A stretch of 64,000 nucleotides of DNA, from contig JADFDO010000003.1 in NCBI GenBank assembly GCA_018262855.1, positions 169,356-233,355 on the forward strand. Reading direction: 5' to 3'. The notes under the pieces were generated by a model that did not search any database, had not been told where the DNA came from, and was given only the letters and a program-made list of their open reading frames with translations. The position numbers were made by a program, and so were the translations under genes. The DNA comes from Methanolinea sp. (GTDB lineage: Archaea; Halobacteriota; Methanomicrobia; Methanomicrobiales; Methanospirillaceae). This document shows positions 1-9,162 of the stretch, piece by piece (the first letter of the stretch is position 1; every line of letters starts with the position of its first letter).

Positions 1-185
1 TAAAATCATTGAAATCCCAATCAAGTACCGACCAAGACTGGGAGAAACCAAATTAAATCCATTTACCGGGGGAGCGGGTATTTTAAAATCAATAATAAAA
101 TATAAATTCTTTTCATAATCCGACACCCCTCCATTTTTTTGTAAATCCCCAATGCTAATATCCCATCCAATCTCAATTGATAGAG

Positions 186-1148
186 ATGCCAAACCTCACC
201 GTAGCGGTCATCGGCCCGGAAGGATATGCAGGGCACCTCGGCAAGAAAGGAACCGTATCAGATATTACGTTCTACAACCAGAAGCGGGACGACGTTACGG
301 TCACGTATATCGAACCGAGCAGGTATCCTGAGAAGCTCTCCTCGCTCTTCTTCTCGATCTCGATGGCCGGGATGGCTCTTCTCATCGTAGATGAGATCAC
401 TCCGGTATTTGGCGAGTGTGTGCTCATGCTCGACATGGCAGGCATGAAAAAGGGGATACTGGTGCTCCGGAATTATCTTGACCCCGGCCAGGTGGCTCCC
501 CTTCTGAAAGGGACTGTCCTTGAGCAGTACCCGGTAATGGCTGACGATCATGCAACCCTCCGGGAATTGTTTCTCGATGAGGCCGCGAAGGGGACTGCAC
601 AGGCGGGGGATTCAAAGTGGGGATCTGTTCCGGTCGATCACCACTTCCCGGTCAAGGGCGTAGGGATAGTCGTCCTTGGCAGTGTAGCTGAAGGAACCAT
701 CCATGCCCACGACCAGATGAAGGTTCATCCCACCAGCAAGGTTGCCCACCTGAGGTCGATCCAGAAACACGATGACGATGTGACCGAAGCATCATCGGGC
801 GACCGGGTCGGGCTGGCTTTAAAAGGAGTGGAAGTGGAAGACCTTGACCGGGGATACGTTCTTTCGAATAACCCTGCCCTTGTATCCTCAAAAATCGTGA
901 GCGGCCGGGCTGAACTGGTCCGCTACTGGCCCGCACCGCTGAAAGAGCAGATGATCGTGTACCTTGGCCACTGGATGCAGTTCATTCCTGCAAGGATTGC
1001 GTTCGTGAACAATGCAGGGGACTGGAAAAAGCCCGAAATAACCCTGAAGTCAGAGAAGGATATTGTCTATCCCCCGGGTGCAACAATTCTCATCCACTAC
1101 CTCGAAGGAGGCAAGCTCAGGGTGGTTGGAAGGATCAACCCTGTGTAG
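186..1148 (+). CDS. EF-Tu/SelB-like translation factor homologue lacking a P-loop
   Basis: About 320 residues. The second half has an EF-Tu domain-2 beta-barrel signature (GVGIVVLGSVAEGTI near residue 160, followed by HDQMKVHPTS), the fold shared by EF-Tu, IF-2 and SelB. The N-terminal part looks like a decayed G domain: where the GHVDHGKT P-loop should be it reads GPEGYAGHLGKKGT, so GTP binding is doubtful. The C-terminal 100 residues resemble a further barrel. I know similar proteins as a methanogen family annotated as EF-Tu domain 2 or translation GTPase-like; their role is not established. A TTG at 177 is in frame, but ATG 186 (MPNLTVAVIG) begins directly at the first strand and is preferred. 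No Shine-Dalgarno site is visible. It is the first gene of the window and stands alone on its strand before lemA. Confidence 0.75.
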   Translation: MPNLTVAVIGPEGYAGHLGKKGTVSDITFYNQKRDDVTVTYIEPSRYPEKLSSLFFSISMAGMALLIVDEITPVFGECVLMLDMAGMKKGILVLRNYLDPGQVAPLLKGTVLEQYPVMADDHATLRELFLDEAAKGTAQAGDSKWGSVPVDHHFPVKGVGIVVLGSVAEGTIHAHDQMKVHPTSKVAHLRSIQKHDDDVTEASSGDRVGLALKGVEVEDLDRGYVLSNNPALVSSKIVSGRAELVRYWPAPLKEQMIVYLGHWMQFIPARIAFVNNAGDWKKPEITLKSEKDIVYPPGATILIHYLEGGKLRVVGRINPV

Positions 1149-1374
1149 GGACACAGTATTATGAGAAGAGCCCGTTTTTCATACTGATGGTACTGGAGAG
1201 GGCCGGAGTTATCCTGCATTGAGTGTGGTGCTGGATCGTCATTTTCACAACTATCCTGATGCGACTTACAGAATTTTAAAGGAGGAGATGAAGGGACACC
1301 CAGTGTCCCTGGATCTCTCTCCAATTTTCCAGTGCCCGTGTGCTTAAATATCCATTGGAGAGAAACGATGAGCT

Positions 1375-1947
1375 ATGGCACTTGGAGATCTTATACCCTG
1401 GATTGCAGGGGGTATCATCCTCCTCGTCATCGGGGGGCTGGTGCTCTATTTTGTCGGGATATACAACCGGTTCTTCAGCCTGAAGAATTCATCGGAGGCG
1501 ACACTAGGCCAGATACGGGTCGCCATGAAGAAGAGGCTTGACATGATCGACCAGCTCTTGGGAGCGGTCAAGAGCTATGCAACATTTGAGCGGGAGACGC
1601 TGGAGAAGGTCACCGCCATGCGAACCCGTGTCGCAACCGCAGACCCCGGCGACCTTAATTCCATTGAGAAGGAGTCGCGTTCCCTCCTCGGGAGGCTCTT
1701 TGCCGTTGCGGAGGCATACCCTGACCTGAAGACGAACACCACGGTCCTTACCCTCATGGACTCAGTCCGTGGCGTGGAAGATGAGATTGCCCGGCAGCGG
1801 TATACCTACAACAACATCTCGCAGCAATACAACACCCTCTGCGACGTGATACCATCCAATTTCGTTGCACGCATCCTGGGGTTATCAAAACTCCAGTACC
1901 TGGAATTTGAAGAGGCTATCCAGACGCCGCCGAAGATTGCATTCTGA
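1375..1947 (+). CDS. LemA family protein
   Basis: 190 residues with one N-terminal membrane helix (about residues 8-28, IAGGIILLVIGGLVLYFVG) followed by the long helical LemA domain. The motif YNRFFSLKNSSEATLGQI matches the family's conserved region after the membrane anchor, and the tail NTTVLTLMDSVRGVEDEIA matches its C-terminal helix. The role of LemA is unclear; it is a membrane-anchored four-helix protein. It is followed two bases later by a DUF2207 membrane protein, a common pairing in bacteria and archaea, so the two are very likely cotranscribed and may act together at the membrane. An overlapping ATG at 1368 is in another frame; a GGAG at 1357-1360 lies upstream. Confidence 0.9.
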   Translation: MALGDLIPWIAGGIILLVIGGLVLYFVGIYNRFFSLKNSSEATLGQIRVAMKKRLDMIDQLLGAVKSYATFERETLEKVTAMRTRVATADPGDLNSIEKESRSLLGRLFAVAEAYPDLKTNTTVLTLMDSVRGVEDEIARQRYTYNNISQQYNTLCDVIPSNFVARILGLSKLQYLEFEEAIQTPPKIAF

Positions 1948-1949
1948 TC

Positions 1950-3776
1950 GTGGCACCGATGGGCGAGACACGGGAACTGCTGATACTGGTTGTCCTGGCA
2001 TTCGTTCTGGGAGCTGCAGCCATACTTATATCGGCAGGGATACCCGCGCTTATCGAGGGAGACCTGGTGATAAGCCGCTACGAGGCCACGCTTCAGGATG
2101 ATGGGACTTTTCAGGAGACCTATACCTATGAAGTAAAGAGTGGCGGGGAATACCGGATGCTCTACAGGTACTGGGAGGATCCCCTCTCTGAAGCACCCCT
2201 GCAGTCACCCTTTATTGAATTCGTGGCCATGGAGGTTCCTTCAGGCACCGTGGGATACATGAAGGATTCATCCGGGGCGGTCACTCTCCAGCAGGGCAGC
2301 AGCCCTGCACATCTCGAATTTATCAGGAACCTGGCAGAACGAAATGAGGTGGGCATCTACAATCCGGAGTATTTCCCGGCGGGAACCTACACAGTCACCT
2401 ACACGTATGTGCTTCACCCACCGGTGGAATATGACAACACCGACGCACACCTGAATATACGCCTTGTGGATCTCCATGTCCCCTATCGTGACATCGAGAT
2501 CCTGCTTCCTGAAAGATACGCACGTGTTGTATTCCCACATCCCCCGTCCCTCACAGTAACACAGGAAAATGGCGGAGTGGTGATCCGGGGAAGTGCAGCG
2601 GCTGACGAGACCATCGGGATTGAGACCCTCTTTTCCACTGCGGATGCACATGCCCTGCCGGGATTTCCTGCATTCGTCCCGGATGTGAGGAGCAGGACGG
2701 AAGCGGCGAACCCCCCTTACAACCAACTCCCTCTCTATTTTGCATGGGTTTTGTACGGGAGCGGGATCCTGATGGTGATCGCAACCCCGATCCTCTTTGT
2801 TTTCATTTACCGGAGGTATGGAAGGGAGAAAGCCTTCACAGTCCCGGAATATTTAAGCTTCACCCCGAATCCCGCGATGAAACCGTGGGCGGTGAACCTG
2901 CTCTTCAAGGGAGATGCGATTGATTTCGACCAGGACGGTTACTATGCGACACTCCTCGATCTGCACAGGCGGGGGATCATCGCGATCCGGGAGAGACCGG
3001 GAACAGAGGATATCACCATCACGGTGAACCAGGGCCAGTCGGAAGAGCCCTATGAGCAGCGGGTTCTCGATTTCCTGAAGGGAATCGAGGAGAACGGTGT
3101 CGTGGACTCCCAGTCGCTGCAGCAGATGGCGGTAAAAGCCCGCAGCGATACAACCCTCGAAAAGCAGGTCCTCCGCCATCAACAGGTACTTGCGAGCATT
3201 ACCCGGAAGACGGATCCCCGTCTCATCTCCCAGTATGTTGTCGACGGAAGAGATCATCTCTTCCCTCTGCTCTTCATCGGGATCGCATGTGCATGTGTCT
3301 CGGTGATGGCACTCGTCCTTTTCCCTGTCCTTGCCAGCCTGCTCGGACCCGCGGTGGTTGTCTGGGCAGGGATGATAGTCCAGTCGGCAGTCGCGCTCGC
3401 ATTCCCTTCCACCCTCTTCGGTCACTGGAAAGATGACCGCTACAGGGAAAAGCTTGAATGGGATGCCTTTGCGAAGTTTCTCTCCGATCTCGCCATCATC
3501 AGGCAGTACAGCCCGCAGGATATGTCCATGTGGGGGGAATGGCTTGTCTACGGGACAGCGCTCGGCGTGGGAAAGAAGGTTGAGAATGCCATGGAAGCAC
3601 TCAAGATCGACCTCCCTCAGGCAGGCGTCCCGCTTGCTTCGGGAGTGAGGAGTGCGTTCGTTCCGGTCCTCGCATTCACCCCCCCGTCGCGAGGGGGCAG
3701 TGGCGGAGGATTTGGCGGAGGGGGGTCCTTCGGTGGGGGCGGAGGATTTGGCGGAGGAGGTGTTGGAGGACGATGA
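1950..3776 (+). CDS. DUF2207 domain membrane protein
   Basis: 608 residues. It has an N-terminal membrane helix or signal (LLILVVLAFVLGAAAILISA), then an extracytoplasmic DUF2207 domain (about 35-250), a membrane helix near 265-287, a cytoplasmic segment, and two or three helices near 432-480. The tail is a long Gly-Phe-Ser run typical of DUF2207 proteins (GGGSFGGGGGFGGGG), expected to be disordered. Function is unknown; the family is often encoded beside lemA, as here. The start is GTG 1950; ATG 1959 (MGETREL) is an equally possible start. Confidence in the family is high because domain order and glycine tail both fit. Confidence 0.88.
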   Translation: MAPMGETRELLILVVLAFVLGAAAILISAGIPALIEGDLVISRYEATLQDDGTFQETYTYEVKSGGEYRMLYRYWEDPLSEAPLQSPFIEFVAMEVPSGTVGYMKDSSGAVTLQQGSSPAHLEFIRNLAERNEVGIYNPEYFPAGTYTVTYTYVLHPPVEYDNTDAHLNIRLVDLHVPYRDIEILLPERYARVVFPHPPSLTVTQENGGVVIRGSAAADETIGIETLFSTADAHALPGFPAFVPDVRSRTEAANPPYNQLPLYFAWVLYGSGILMVIATPILFVFIYRRYGREKAFTVPEYLSFTPNPAMKPWAVNLLFKGDAIDFDQDGYYATLLDLHRRGIIAIRERPGTEDITITVNQGQSEEPYEQRVLDFLKGIEENGVVDSQSLQQMAVKARSDTTLEKQVLRHQQVLASITRKTDPRLISQYVVDGRDHLFPLLFIGIACACVSVMALVLFPVLASLLGPAVVVWAGMIVQSAVALAFPSTLFGHWKDDRYREKLEWDAFAKFLSDLAIIRQYSPQDMSMWGEWLVYGTALGVGKKVENAMEALKIDLPQAGVPLASGVRSAFVPVLAFTPPSRGGSGGGFGGGGSFGGGGGFGGGGVGGR

Positions 3777-3806
3777 ATAATCGATTCAGTGTATCAGGGG
3801 GAGTCC

Positions 3807-4259
3807 ATGCAGTGCATTGAAGGGCGGCCCGGGAGGATCTTCCTTGTCCGCATCGATCACGGGGAAGACCTCCTCCCGGCTCTCGAACAATGTGTCAGGG
3901 AGAAGGAGGTCCATTGCGGGGTAATCCAGGTCCTTGGAGCACTTGGAAGGGGAGAGATGGTGACCGGGCCGGAAGAGATGGTGCTCCCCCCAGTACCCCA
4001 CAGGGAGGATTTCGAGGGGGGATGGGAGATCCTTGCGCTTGGCACCATCTCATGGGAGCAAGAAGCACCGCACATTCACCTTCATTCGGCGGTTGGAAAG
4101 GGTGATAGAACATTGACCGGATGCCTTCGCGAAGAGGCACAGGTGTATATCGTGATCGAGGCGGTGATCACCGAGATCTCGGGAATTCAATCAGTCCGGA
4201 GCCCCGATGGGGTTACTGGGCTTTCACTCCCCCGGTATCATCCCGGGAACGGGCCATGA
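3807..4259 (+). CDS. PPC/DUF296 domain protein
   Basis: About 150 residues forming a single PPC (plant and prokaryote conserved, DUF296) domain: it opens with GRIFLVRIDHGEDLLPALE and contains HIHLHSAVGKGDRTLTGCL, the conserved histidine-rich strand of the fold, which in related proteins binds zinc. In prokaryotes the domain forms trimers; some are annotated as DNA-binding, but the actual role is unknown. ATG 3807 is chosen over GTG 3789 because a strong purine run (GGGGGAG, 3796-3802) lies just upstream. The stop overlaps the ATG of the YgiQ gene (ATGA at 4256-4259), so the two genes are translationally coupled. Confidence 0.82.
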   Translation: MQCIEGRPGRIFLVRIDHGEDLLPALEQCVREKEVHCGVIQVLGALGRGEMVTGPEEMVLPPVPHREDFEGGWEILALGTISWEQEAPHIHLHSAVGKGDRTLTGCLREEAQVYIVIEAVITEISGIQSVRSPDGVTGLSLPRYHPGNGP

Positions 4260-6055
4260 GAAGGACCCAGCCCAGGTTCCTCCCCATGAGCATGCGGGAG
4301 GGTAAGAAACTAAAACTCGATCAATTCGACATCATCCTGGTCAGCGGCGATGCATATGTCGATCATCCCTCGTTCCCAACCGCTCTTTTAGGCCGGGTTC
4401 TCTGGGAAGCCGGCTTTTCTGTCGGAGTGATTGCACAGCCCGACTGGAAGGGAAAAGATGACTTTCTCCAACTCGGAAGCCCCCGCCTTTTCTTTGCTGT
4501 CTGCCCCGGCAGTTGCGATTCGATGGTGAATAACTACACCGCTGCAAAGAAGCGGCGTTCGGATGATGTCTATTCACCCGGGGGGATTCCCCAACGGCCT
4601 GATCGGGCCCTTCTCGTCTATACCGATAAGATCCACATGCTTTTCCCCGAAGTCCCTCTTATCATCGGGGGTATCGAAGCATCCCTGCGGAGATTCGCAC
4701 ACTACGATTACTGGTCGGATACCGTCCGGCATTCCATCCTTGCCGATGCACCTGCGGACCTGCTCGTATACGGCATGGGTGAGCAGCAGGTTACAGAAAT
4801 AGCGGGACGGATTGCAGGAGGTGAACCGGTGGTCGGAATCCTGAACGTCCGCGGGACAGAATACCGTGTCCCGCCATCAGAATATGAAGGTGTGCAGGGA
4901 TTTGAATCCCTTGAAATCCCCAGTTTTTCCGAGGTATCCGGCGATAAAACAGCATATGCAAAAGCCTTTGCGATGCATTACCTGGAGCAGAACCCTGTTG
5001 TTGGGAAAGCAGTGATCCAGCGGCATCCAAAGACCGTCGTCATCCAGAATCCCCCTGCACTCCCGCTCACCACCCCAGCGCTCGATGCGATCTACGAACT
5101 TCCCTACAGAAGGGAAGCACATCCCGGGTACAGAGTTCCTGTACCTGCCCTGGAGCCTGTAAGGTTCTCCCTTACCAGCCACAGGGGTTGTTTTGGAGGA
5201 TGCTCATTCTGTGCCCTTACCCATCACCAGGGCAGGATCATCCAGAACCGGAGTATTGAGTCCCTGGAGAGGGAAGCGGCGAGGATTGCGGGCATGCCGG
5301 GTTTCAAGGGAGTGATCAGCGACGTTGGGGGTCCCACCGCCAACATGTACGGGATGGAGTGCCGACAATGGGCGGTTGCAGGCCCCTGCCCGGATCGTTC
5401 CTGCCCCGGATGCCCAAACCTGGAGATCTCGCACCGCCGGCAGCTGGAGTTATTGAGGCGGTTAAAGAGAGTACCGGGAGTCAGACACGTATTCATCGGA
5501 TCGGGAATGCGATACGACCTCCTGGTTGCCGATCCGGATCGCCCTCTCACCGAACTCTGTGAGCATCACGTATCAGGTCACCTCAAGGTCGCGCCGGAGC
5601 ATATCTCGCCGCATGTCACGAACCTTATGCGAAAGCCGGGAAAGGAGGTCTTCGAAAAGTTCCTTTTTGAGTTTGAGAGTTGCCAGCAGGGCAGGGACTC
5701 CCGCCAGTACATCCTCCCGTATTTCATGTCAGGTCACCCGGGATGCACCGTCGCTGATATGGTACACCTTGCCGAGTTTATCCACCACAATCGCCTCTAC
5801 ACCGAGCAGGTCCAGGATTTCACTCCCACGCCGATGACCATCTCCACCTGCACGTATTACACCGGTCTTGATCCATTCACCAGGGAACCCGTTCATGTAC
5901 CGAGGGGAGATGAGAAGCGAATCCAGCGGGCACTGCTCCAGTACCGAAACCCCGCAGCGATACGCCTCGTCGAGGAAGGGCTTATTTCTGCAGGCAGGCA
6001 GGATCTCATCGGAACCGGGAAAGGGTGCCTGATAAGGAAGAGAGTTGTACGGTGA
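4256..6055 (+). CDS. YgiQ family radical SAM protein
   Basis: 599 residues. The radical SAM cluster motif CX3CX2C is seen in SHRGCFGGCSFCALTHHQG near residue 308. The protein has the YgiQ N-terminal domain (LDQFDIILVSGDAYVDHPSF, then IIGGIEASLRRFAHYDYWSD) and the conserved C-terminal part (HLKVAPEHISPHVTNLM, QDFTPTPMTISTCTYYTG). YgiQ proteins (UPF0313) are AdoMet radical enzymes of unknown substrate. A longer open frame from 4121 exists, but it overlaps the upstream gene by more than 130 bp. ATG 4256 gives a normal ATGA overlap with the PPC gene and starts near the family N-terminus. Confidence 0.92.
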   Translation: MRRTQPRFLPMSMREGKKLKLDQFDIILVSGDAYVDHPSFPTALLGRVLWEAGFSVGVIAQPDWKGKDDFLQLGSPRLFFAVCPGSCDSMVNNYTAAKKRRSDDVYSPGGIPQRPDRALLVYTDKIHMLFPEVPLIIGGIEASLRRFAHYDYWSDTVRHSILADAPADLLVYGMGEQQVTEIAGRIAGGEPVVGILNVRGTEYRVPPSEYEGVQGFESLEIPSFSEVSGDKTAYAKAFAMHYLEQNPVVGKAVIQRHPKTVVIQNPPALPLTTPALDAIYELPYRREAHPGYRVPVPALEPVRFSLTSHRGCFGGCSFCALTHHQGRIIQNRSIESLEREAARIAGMPGFKGVISDVGGPTANMYGMECRQWAVAGPCPDRSCPGCPNLEISHRRQLELLRRLKRVPGVRHVFIGSGMRYDLLVADPDRPLTELCEHHVSGHLKVAPEHISPHVTNLMRKPGKEVFEKFLFEFESCQQGRDSRQYILPYFMSGHPGCTVADMVHLAEFIHHNRLYTEQVQDFTPTPMTISTCTYYTGLDPFTREPVHVPRGDEKRIQRALLQYRNPAAIRLVEEGLISAGRQDLIGTGKGCLIRKRVVR

Positions 6056-6115
6056 TTCTTGCTGCCGGGATTCTCGCCACCTGATTTGAACCCGGCCAAT
6101 GAATGCCAGGGGAGC

Positions 6116-6122
6116 GTTTTTT
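6116..6122. terminator. Oligo-T tract between convergent genes
   Basis: A seven-T run follows the YgiQ stop codon and lies between it and the convergent AhpD-like gene. T-runs of this kind act as intrinsic terminators in archaea. No strong hairpin precedes it. Confidence 0.4.
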
Positions 6123-6167
6123 TAAGAAATATGTGTCGGAAAAAACAGTGAATTGAATGGGGGGAAT

Positions 6168-6602
6168 CTAGATTCCGGTGTTATCGCACGGGATGCACTT
6201 GGCCATCTTCTCATCAAAGATACGGTAAGCATTGGCAAGCACGGACGAGTTCGAGATCATCCCTGAAAGGAGGATCACTTCCAGAATCTCCTCCCTGCTT
6301 GCGCCTTTCTTGGCAGCTGCCTGCATGTGATAACTTGTACAGTGGGGACAACGAAGTGCAGCACCGACCGCCATGCTGATCAGCTCGATTGTCTTGCGGT
6401 CCAGAGCACTTGTTTTTGTGACCGCGTTTTTATAGAGAAGGTGAGAGATGAGAACCTCGGGTCGTTCGGCCATTTTTTTGAAGATGAGCGGGGCACGGCC
6501 ATATTCTTCATCAATGTTATCCATCCACTGGATTGCGGTCTCATCCGCCCCGAGCGAGATGATCTTCTGAAGGGTATGTTCAAATTCTTCGATCTCTTTC
6601 AT
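6168..6602 (-). CDS. Carboxymuconolactone decarboxylase / AhpD-like protein
   Basis: 144 residues of the CMD/AhpD fold. The redox centre CPHC is followed by a histidine (RCPHCTSYHMQAAAKKG), the AhpD-type arrangement of two cysteines and a proton-relay histidine, and ASREEILEVILLSGMISNSS is the following conserved helix. AhpD-like proteins in archaea are thought to be thiol peroxidases or disulfide reductases. The gene is alone on the minus strand, divergent from the following exported protein and convergent with YgiQ. The substrate cannot be told from sequence. Confidence 0.85.
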   Translation of the reverse strand: MKEIEEFEHTLQKIISLGADETAIQWMDNIDEEYGRAPLIFKKMAERPEVLISHLLYKNAVTKTSALDRKTIELISMAVGAALRCPHCTSYHMQAAAKKGASREEILEVILLSGMISNSSVLANAYRIFDEKMAKCIPCDNTGI

Positions 6603-6752
6603 AGGATACCACTCTCATGTATCCTGTTTGAGCCCACATTATAATGCCGCCTGGATATGTGCGAAAAAAATCGCAGTGTTGGGCAGGTTTTTATCCGTCC
6701 GGAGACTACATCTTACCAGGTCCTCAAAAAAATGGGGATCGGGAGTTATACC

Positions 6753-8306
6753 ATGGCAATAAGGAGTTCTTTTCTTTGCTCCATCAGCCTCGTGCTTGTC
6801 ATCGCGCTTTGTTTTACTGCGGCTGGAGGAGTACAGGCGTTCCCGGACAGTATCAACACGATCCAGAAACCCGCAGCAATTACGGCGGCGCACTCATCAC
6901 TCGTCGCCCCAATATCAGCACGGCACGTGCCGGATACAATCATACAGGTTAAGGACTACAGGTCAGCGAGCACAGGGTTCCTGAAAGCAGGGGGATTCCC
7001 GATTGAGAAAGGTCCTGCGGGAACAGGAGTGAGCACCATGAACCGGGCCCCGCCCACGGGTTCATGGAAGGATCGTTTCGAGCAACACATGGCCCTGAAC
7101 TCACCCGTAGTGAGGGGGACAGGGACCGTGGTCTACATGGACCTTGAAGGTGGCTTCTGGGGTCTCTTTGCGGATGATGGATCACATTACATCCCCGGTA
7201 ACCTTCCGCAATCGTGCAAGGTGGATGGCCTCCGTGTGAAATTTTATGGAAGAGAAGGGATCATACTGCCGAACATACGAATGTGGGGAACCCCCTTTCA
7301 CATCCTCTCGATAACCCCGATCGGTGATGAGATCGCACAAAGCGGCACCGTTGAGTTCATCGATCTCGAGGGAGGGTTCTACGGTATAATCGCTACCGGA
7401 GGAGAGCATTATCTGCCATTGAACCTTCCGGAAGCATTCATGGTCGACGGTCTCAAGGTAACCTTCACCGCAAGGACAGCACCTGACACGAACACGATAT
7501 ACATGTGGGGCACTCCAGTCACCATCCTGTCAATAGAAAAGCAGAACGGCAACGGGCAGGAACAGATCGCCAGCCTGATCGGTCAATGGACCCTGATTGG
7601 CCTTGCGAAGGGTGGCGCGATAACCCCTGTCATCCAGGGGAGTATGATCACGGCAATATTCTCGAGCGATGGCCGGGTCGGCGGGACTTCGGGATGCAAC
7701 CTCTATTCCGCAGAGTTTGAGAGTGATGGTAAAAGCATCTCTATAGGACGTACATTATGTACTCTAATGTACTGTGCCGATACCCCCAGGGGAATCATGA
7801 AACAGGAAAGCACCTATCTACAGTACCTTAACGAAGCAGCATCCTGGACGATCAGGGGAGAAGACCTTGTCATCTCGGATAAATTTGGAAGGGAGTTACT
7901 GGTCTTCTCACCAGGGATTGCGGATATGGCCGATACAGAAGAACCCCTGGTAGAGTTCTGGAGAACCGGAGGATTTGCTGGCATGGACGACCACCTTGTG
8001 ATCCTTGACGATGGGAGCGCAACTCTTTCCAGGAAAGAGTATACCACCAGTTTCAGCCTCCCGGAATCTGCACTGGCTGACCTCGTGACACTCTTCGAGC
8101 AATCAGGATTCATAAATTGTGCATCTCAGTACACTGCACCCCCTGGTAGTGCTGATCTCTTCATCTACCAAATTTCCTGGGAAGGAAAGACCGTTGTCGT
8201 TGAAGACACTGCGATTCCAGAGGATCTGCAGGAGATCATTGACGTATTGACATCTCTCGTCCAGGAAAACGGCCCTGATGATGTGATACCTCCTGCAAAT
8301 CAGTGA
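6753..8306 (+). CDS. Exported protein with duplicated domain, META/HslJ domain and emfourin-like domain
   Basis: About 517 residues. A signal peptide (SFLCSISLVLVIALCFTAAG, cleavage near VQA-FP) is followed by a linker and two tandem copies of a roughly 65-residue unit. Copy one runs from VVYMDLEGGFWGLFADDG to MWGTPFHILSI; copy two from VEFIDLEGGFYGIIATGG to MWGTPVTILSI. Next is a META/HslJ domain (LIGQWTLIGLAKGG, DGRVGGTSGCNLY, then paired cysteines). The last 110 residues (VEFWRTGGFAGMDDHLVILDDG) resemble emfourin, the protealysin inhibitor fold. ATG 6753 is chosen because GGGAG at 6741-6745 is well spaced; upstream in-frame starts (6657, 6732) lack this. Likely extracytoplasmic; a protease-inhibitor role is inferred. 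Confidence 0.72.
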   Translation: MAIRSSFLCSISLVLVIALCFTAAGGVQAFPDSINTIQKPAAITAAHSSLVAPISARHVPDTIIQVKDYRSASTGFLKAGGFPIEKGPAGTGVSTMNRAPPTGSWKDRFEQHMALNSPVVRGTGTVVYMDLEGGFWGLFADDGSHYIPGNLPQSCKVDGLRVKFYGREGIILPNIRMWGTPFHILSITPIGDEIAQSGTVEFIDLEGGFYGIIATGGEHYLPLNLPEAFMVDGLKVTFTARTAPDTNTIYMWGTPVTILSIEKQNGNGQEQIASLIGQWTLIGLAKGGAITPVIQGSMITAIFSSDGRVGGTSGCNLYSAEFESDGKSISIGRTLCTLMYCADTPRGIMKQESTYLQYLNEAASWTIRGEDLVISDKFGRELLVFSPGIADMADTEEPLVEFWRTGGFAGMDDHLVILDDGSATLSRKEYTTSFSLPESALADLVTLFEQSGFINCASQYTAPPGSADLFIYQISWEGKTVVVEDTAIPEDLQEIIDVLTSLVQENGPDDVIPPANQ

Positions 8307-8313
8307 AAAATCC

Positions 8314-8320
8314 TTTTTTT
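8314..8320 (+). terminator. Oligo-T tract after META/emfourin-like gene
   Basis: A seven-T run begins eight bases after the stop codon of the exported protein gene. It fits an archaeal intrinsic terminator. Confidence 0.4.
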
Positions 8321-8457
8321 CTATCCGCAATGGTAAATCACTCATGTCCTTTTAACAAAAAGGGGATCTCCAGAATTACCGGACCAATTCGGCACAGGAG
8401 ATCTGATTCCAACCGATTCTTTTATTTCCGGGCAATCGACAGTCTTGAGAAGAGGAA

Positions 8458-9006
8458 ATGGTGTTTATGGATACAAAATTTTCAGGTGCCCGGATTGTTA
8501 TCCTGGGGGTGGTGTTCGCTCTCGTTGTATTCTCAGGATGTATCTCTCCTGAAAGCCTGATGATGGAGCCAGGACAGGGGCCGGGGGGGACACCAATCCC
8601 GACACCGGACGGGGCTCTCATCTCTGGTGAAGGAGAAGGAACAGGAGGGATTATCACTGAAACCTCAATAAGCCCGGGCACTCCTCAGTACTATGTCAAA
8701 ACTCCCTACGGGTATCTTCTCACCACCCCGCGTGCAGGAGTAAGGTTGGCAATCATCGAGATTAAGGAGGAGACTGATGCATCAGGCCAGAAGTATCTGA
8801 CGGGAAAAGTCAGGAACGAGGAGAATTTCCGCATCAGTCACATCACCCTGAACTTCAACCTGTTCAATTCGAACGGGAACCTTATCGGGAATGCCTATGC
8901 CAGTGTAAACTCCCTCGATCCGGGAAAAGTGTGGATGTTCACCACCAACAGTTTCCCCGCAAAGGATTATCACTATTACCAGATGGGAGATGCATTCACG
9001 GTGTGA
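8458..9006 (+). CDS. Lipoprotein with FxLYD-like domain
   Basis: 182 residues. The N-terminus is a lipoprotein signal (ILGVVFALVVFSGCISPE, lipobox FSGC), then a proline/glycine-rich linker to about residue 60. The C-terminal domain (VRLAIIEIKEETDASGQKYL to YYQMGDAFTV) has the pattern of FxLYD domains: GKVRNEENFRISHITLNFNL, then a line of small polar strands ending in a surface-anchor type beta sandwich. It should sit on the outer face of the cell membrane; its function is unknown. ATG 8458 has GAGGAA just upstream. It stands alone between the exported protein and the convergent MCR activation operon. Confidence 0.72.
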   Translation: MVFMDTKFSGARIVILGVVFALVVFSGCISPESLMMEPGQGPGGTPIPTPDGALISGEGEGTGGIITETSISPGTPQYYVKTPYGYLLTTPRAGVRLAIIEIKEETDASGQKYLTGKVRNEENFRISHITLNFNLFNSNGNLIGNAYASVNSLDPGKVWMFTTNSFPAKDYHYYQMGDAFTV

Positions 9007-9162
9007 GTGAAAGGTTGATTCACTTTTTCCCATGAAAACGGCCTGCTCTTTTGAACGCTACCAGCGGCCCTTCCAGGATCCTCCAGAAGATCCAGGTATT
9101 GGTGGCTGGAAAAAGAAGAATGACGGGTTTGAATGAGGGGGTGATTACGACCCCCACACGCT

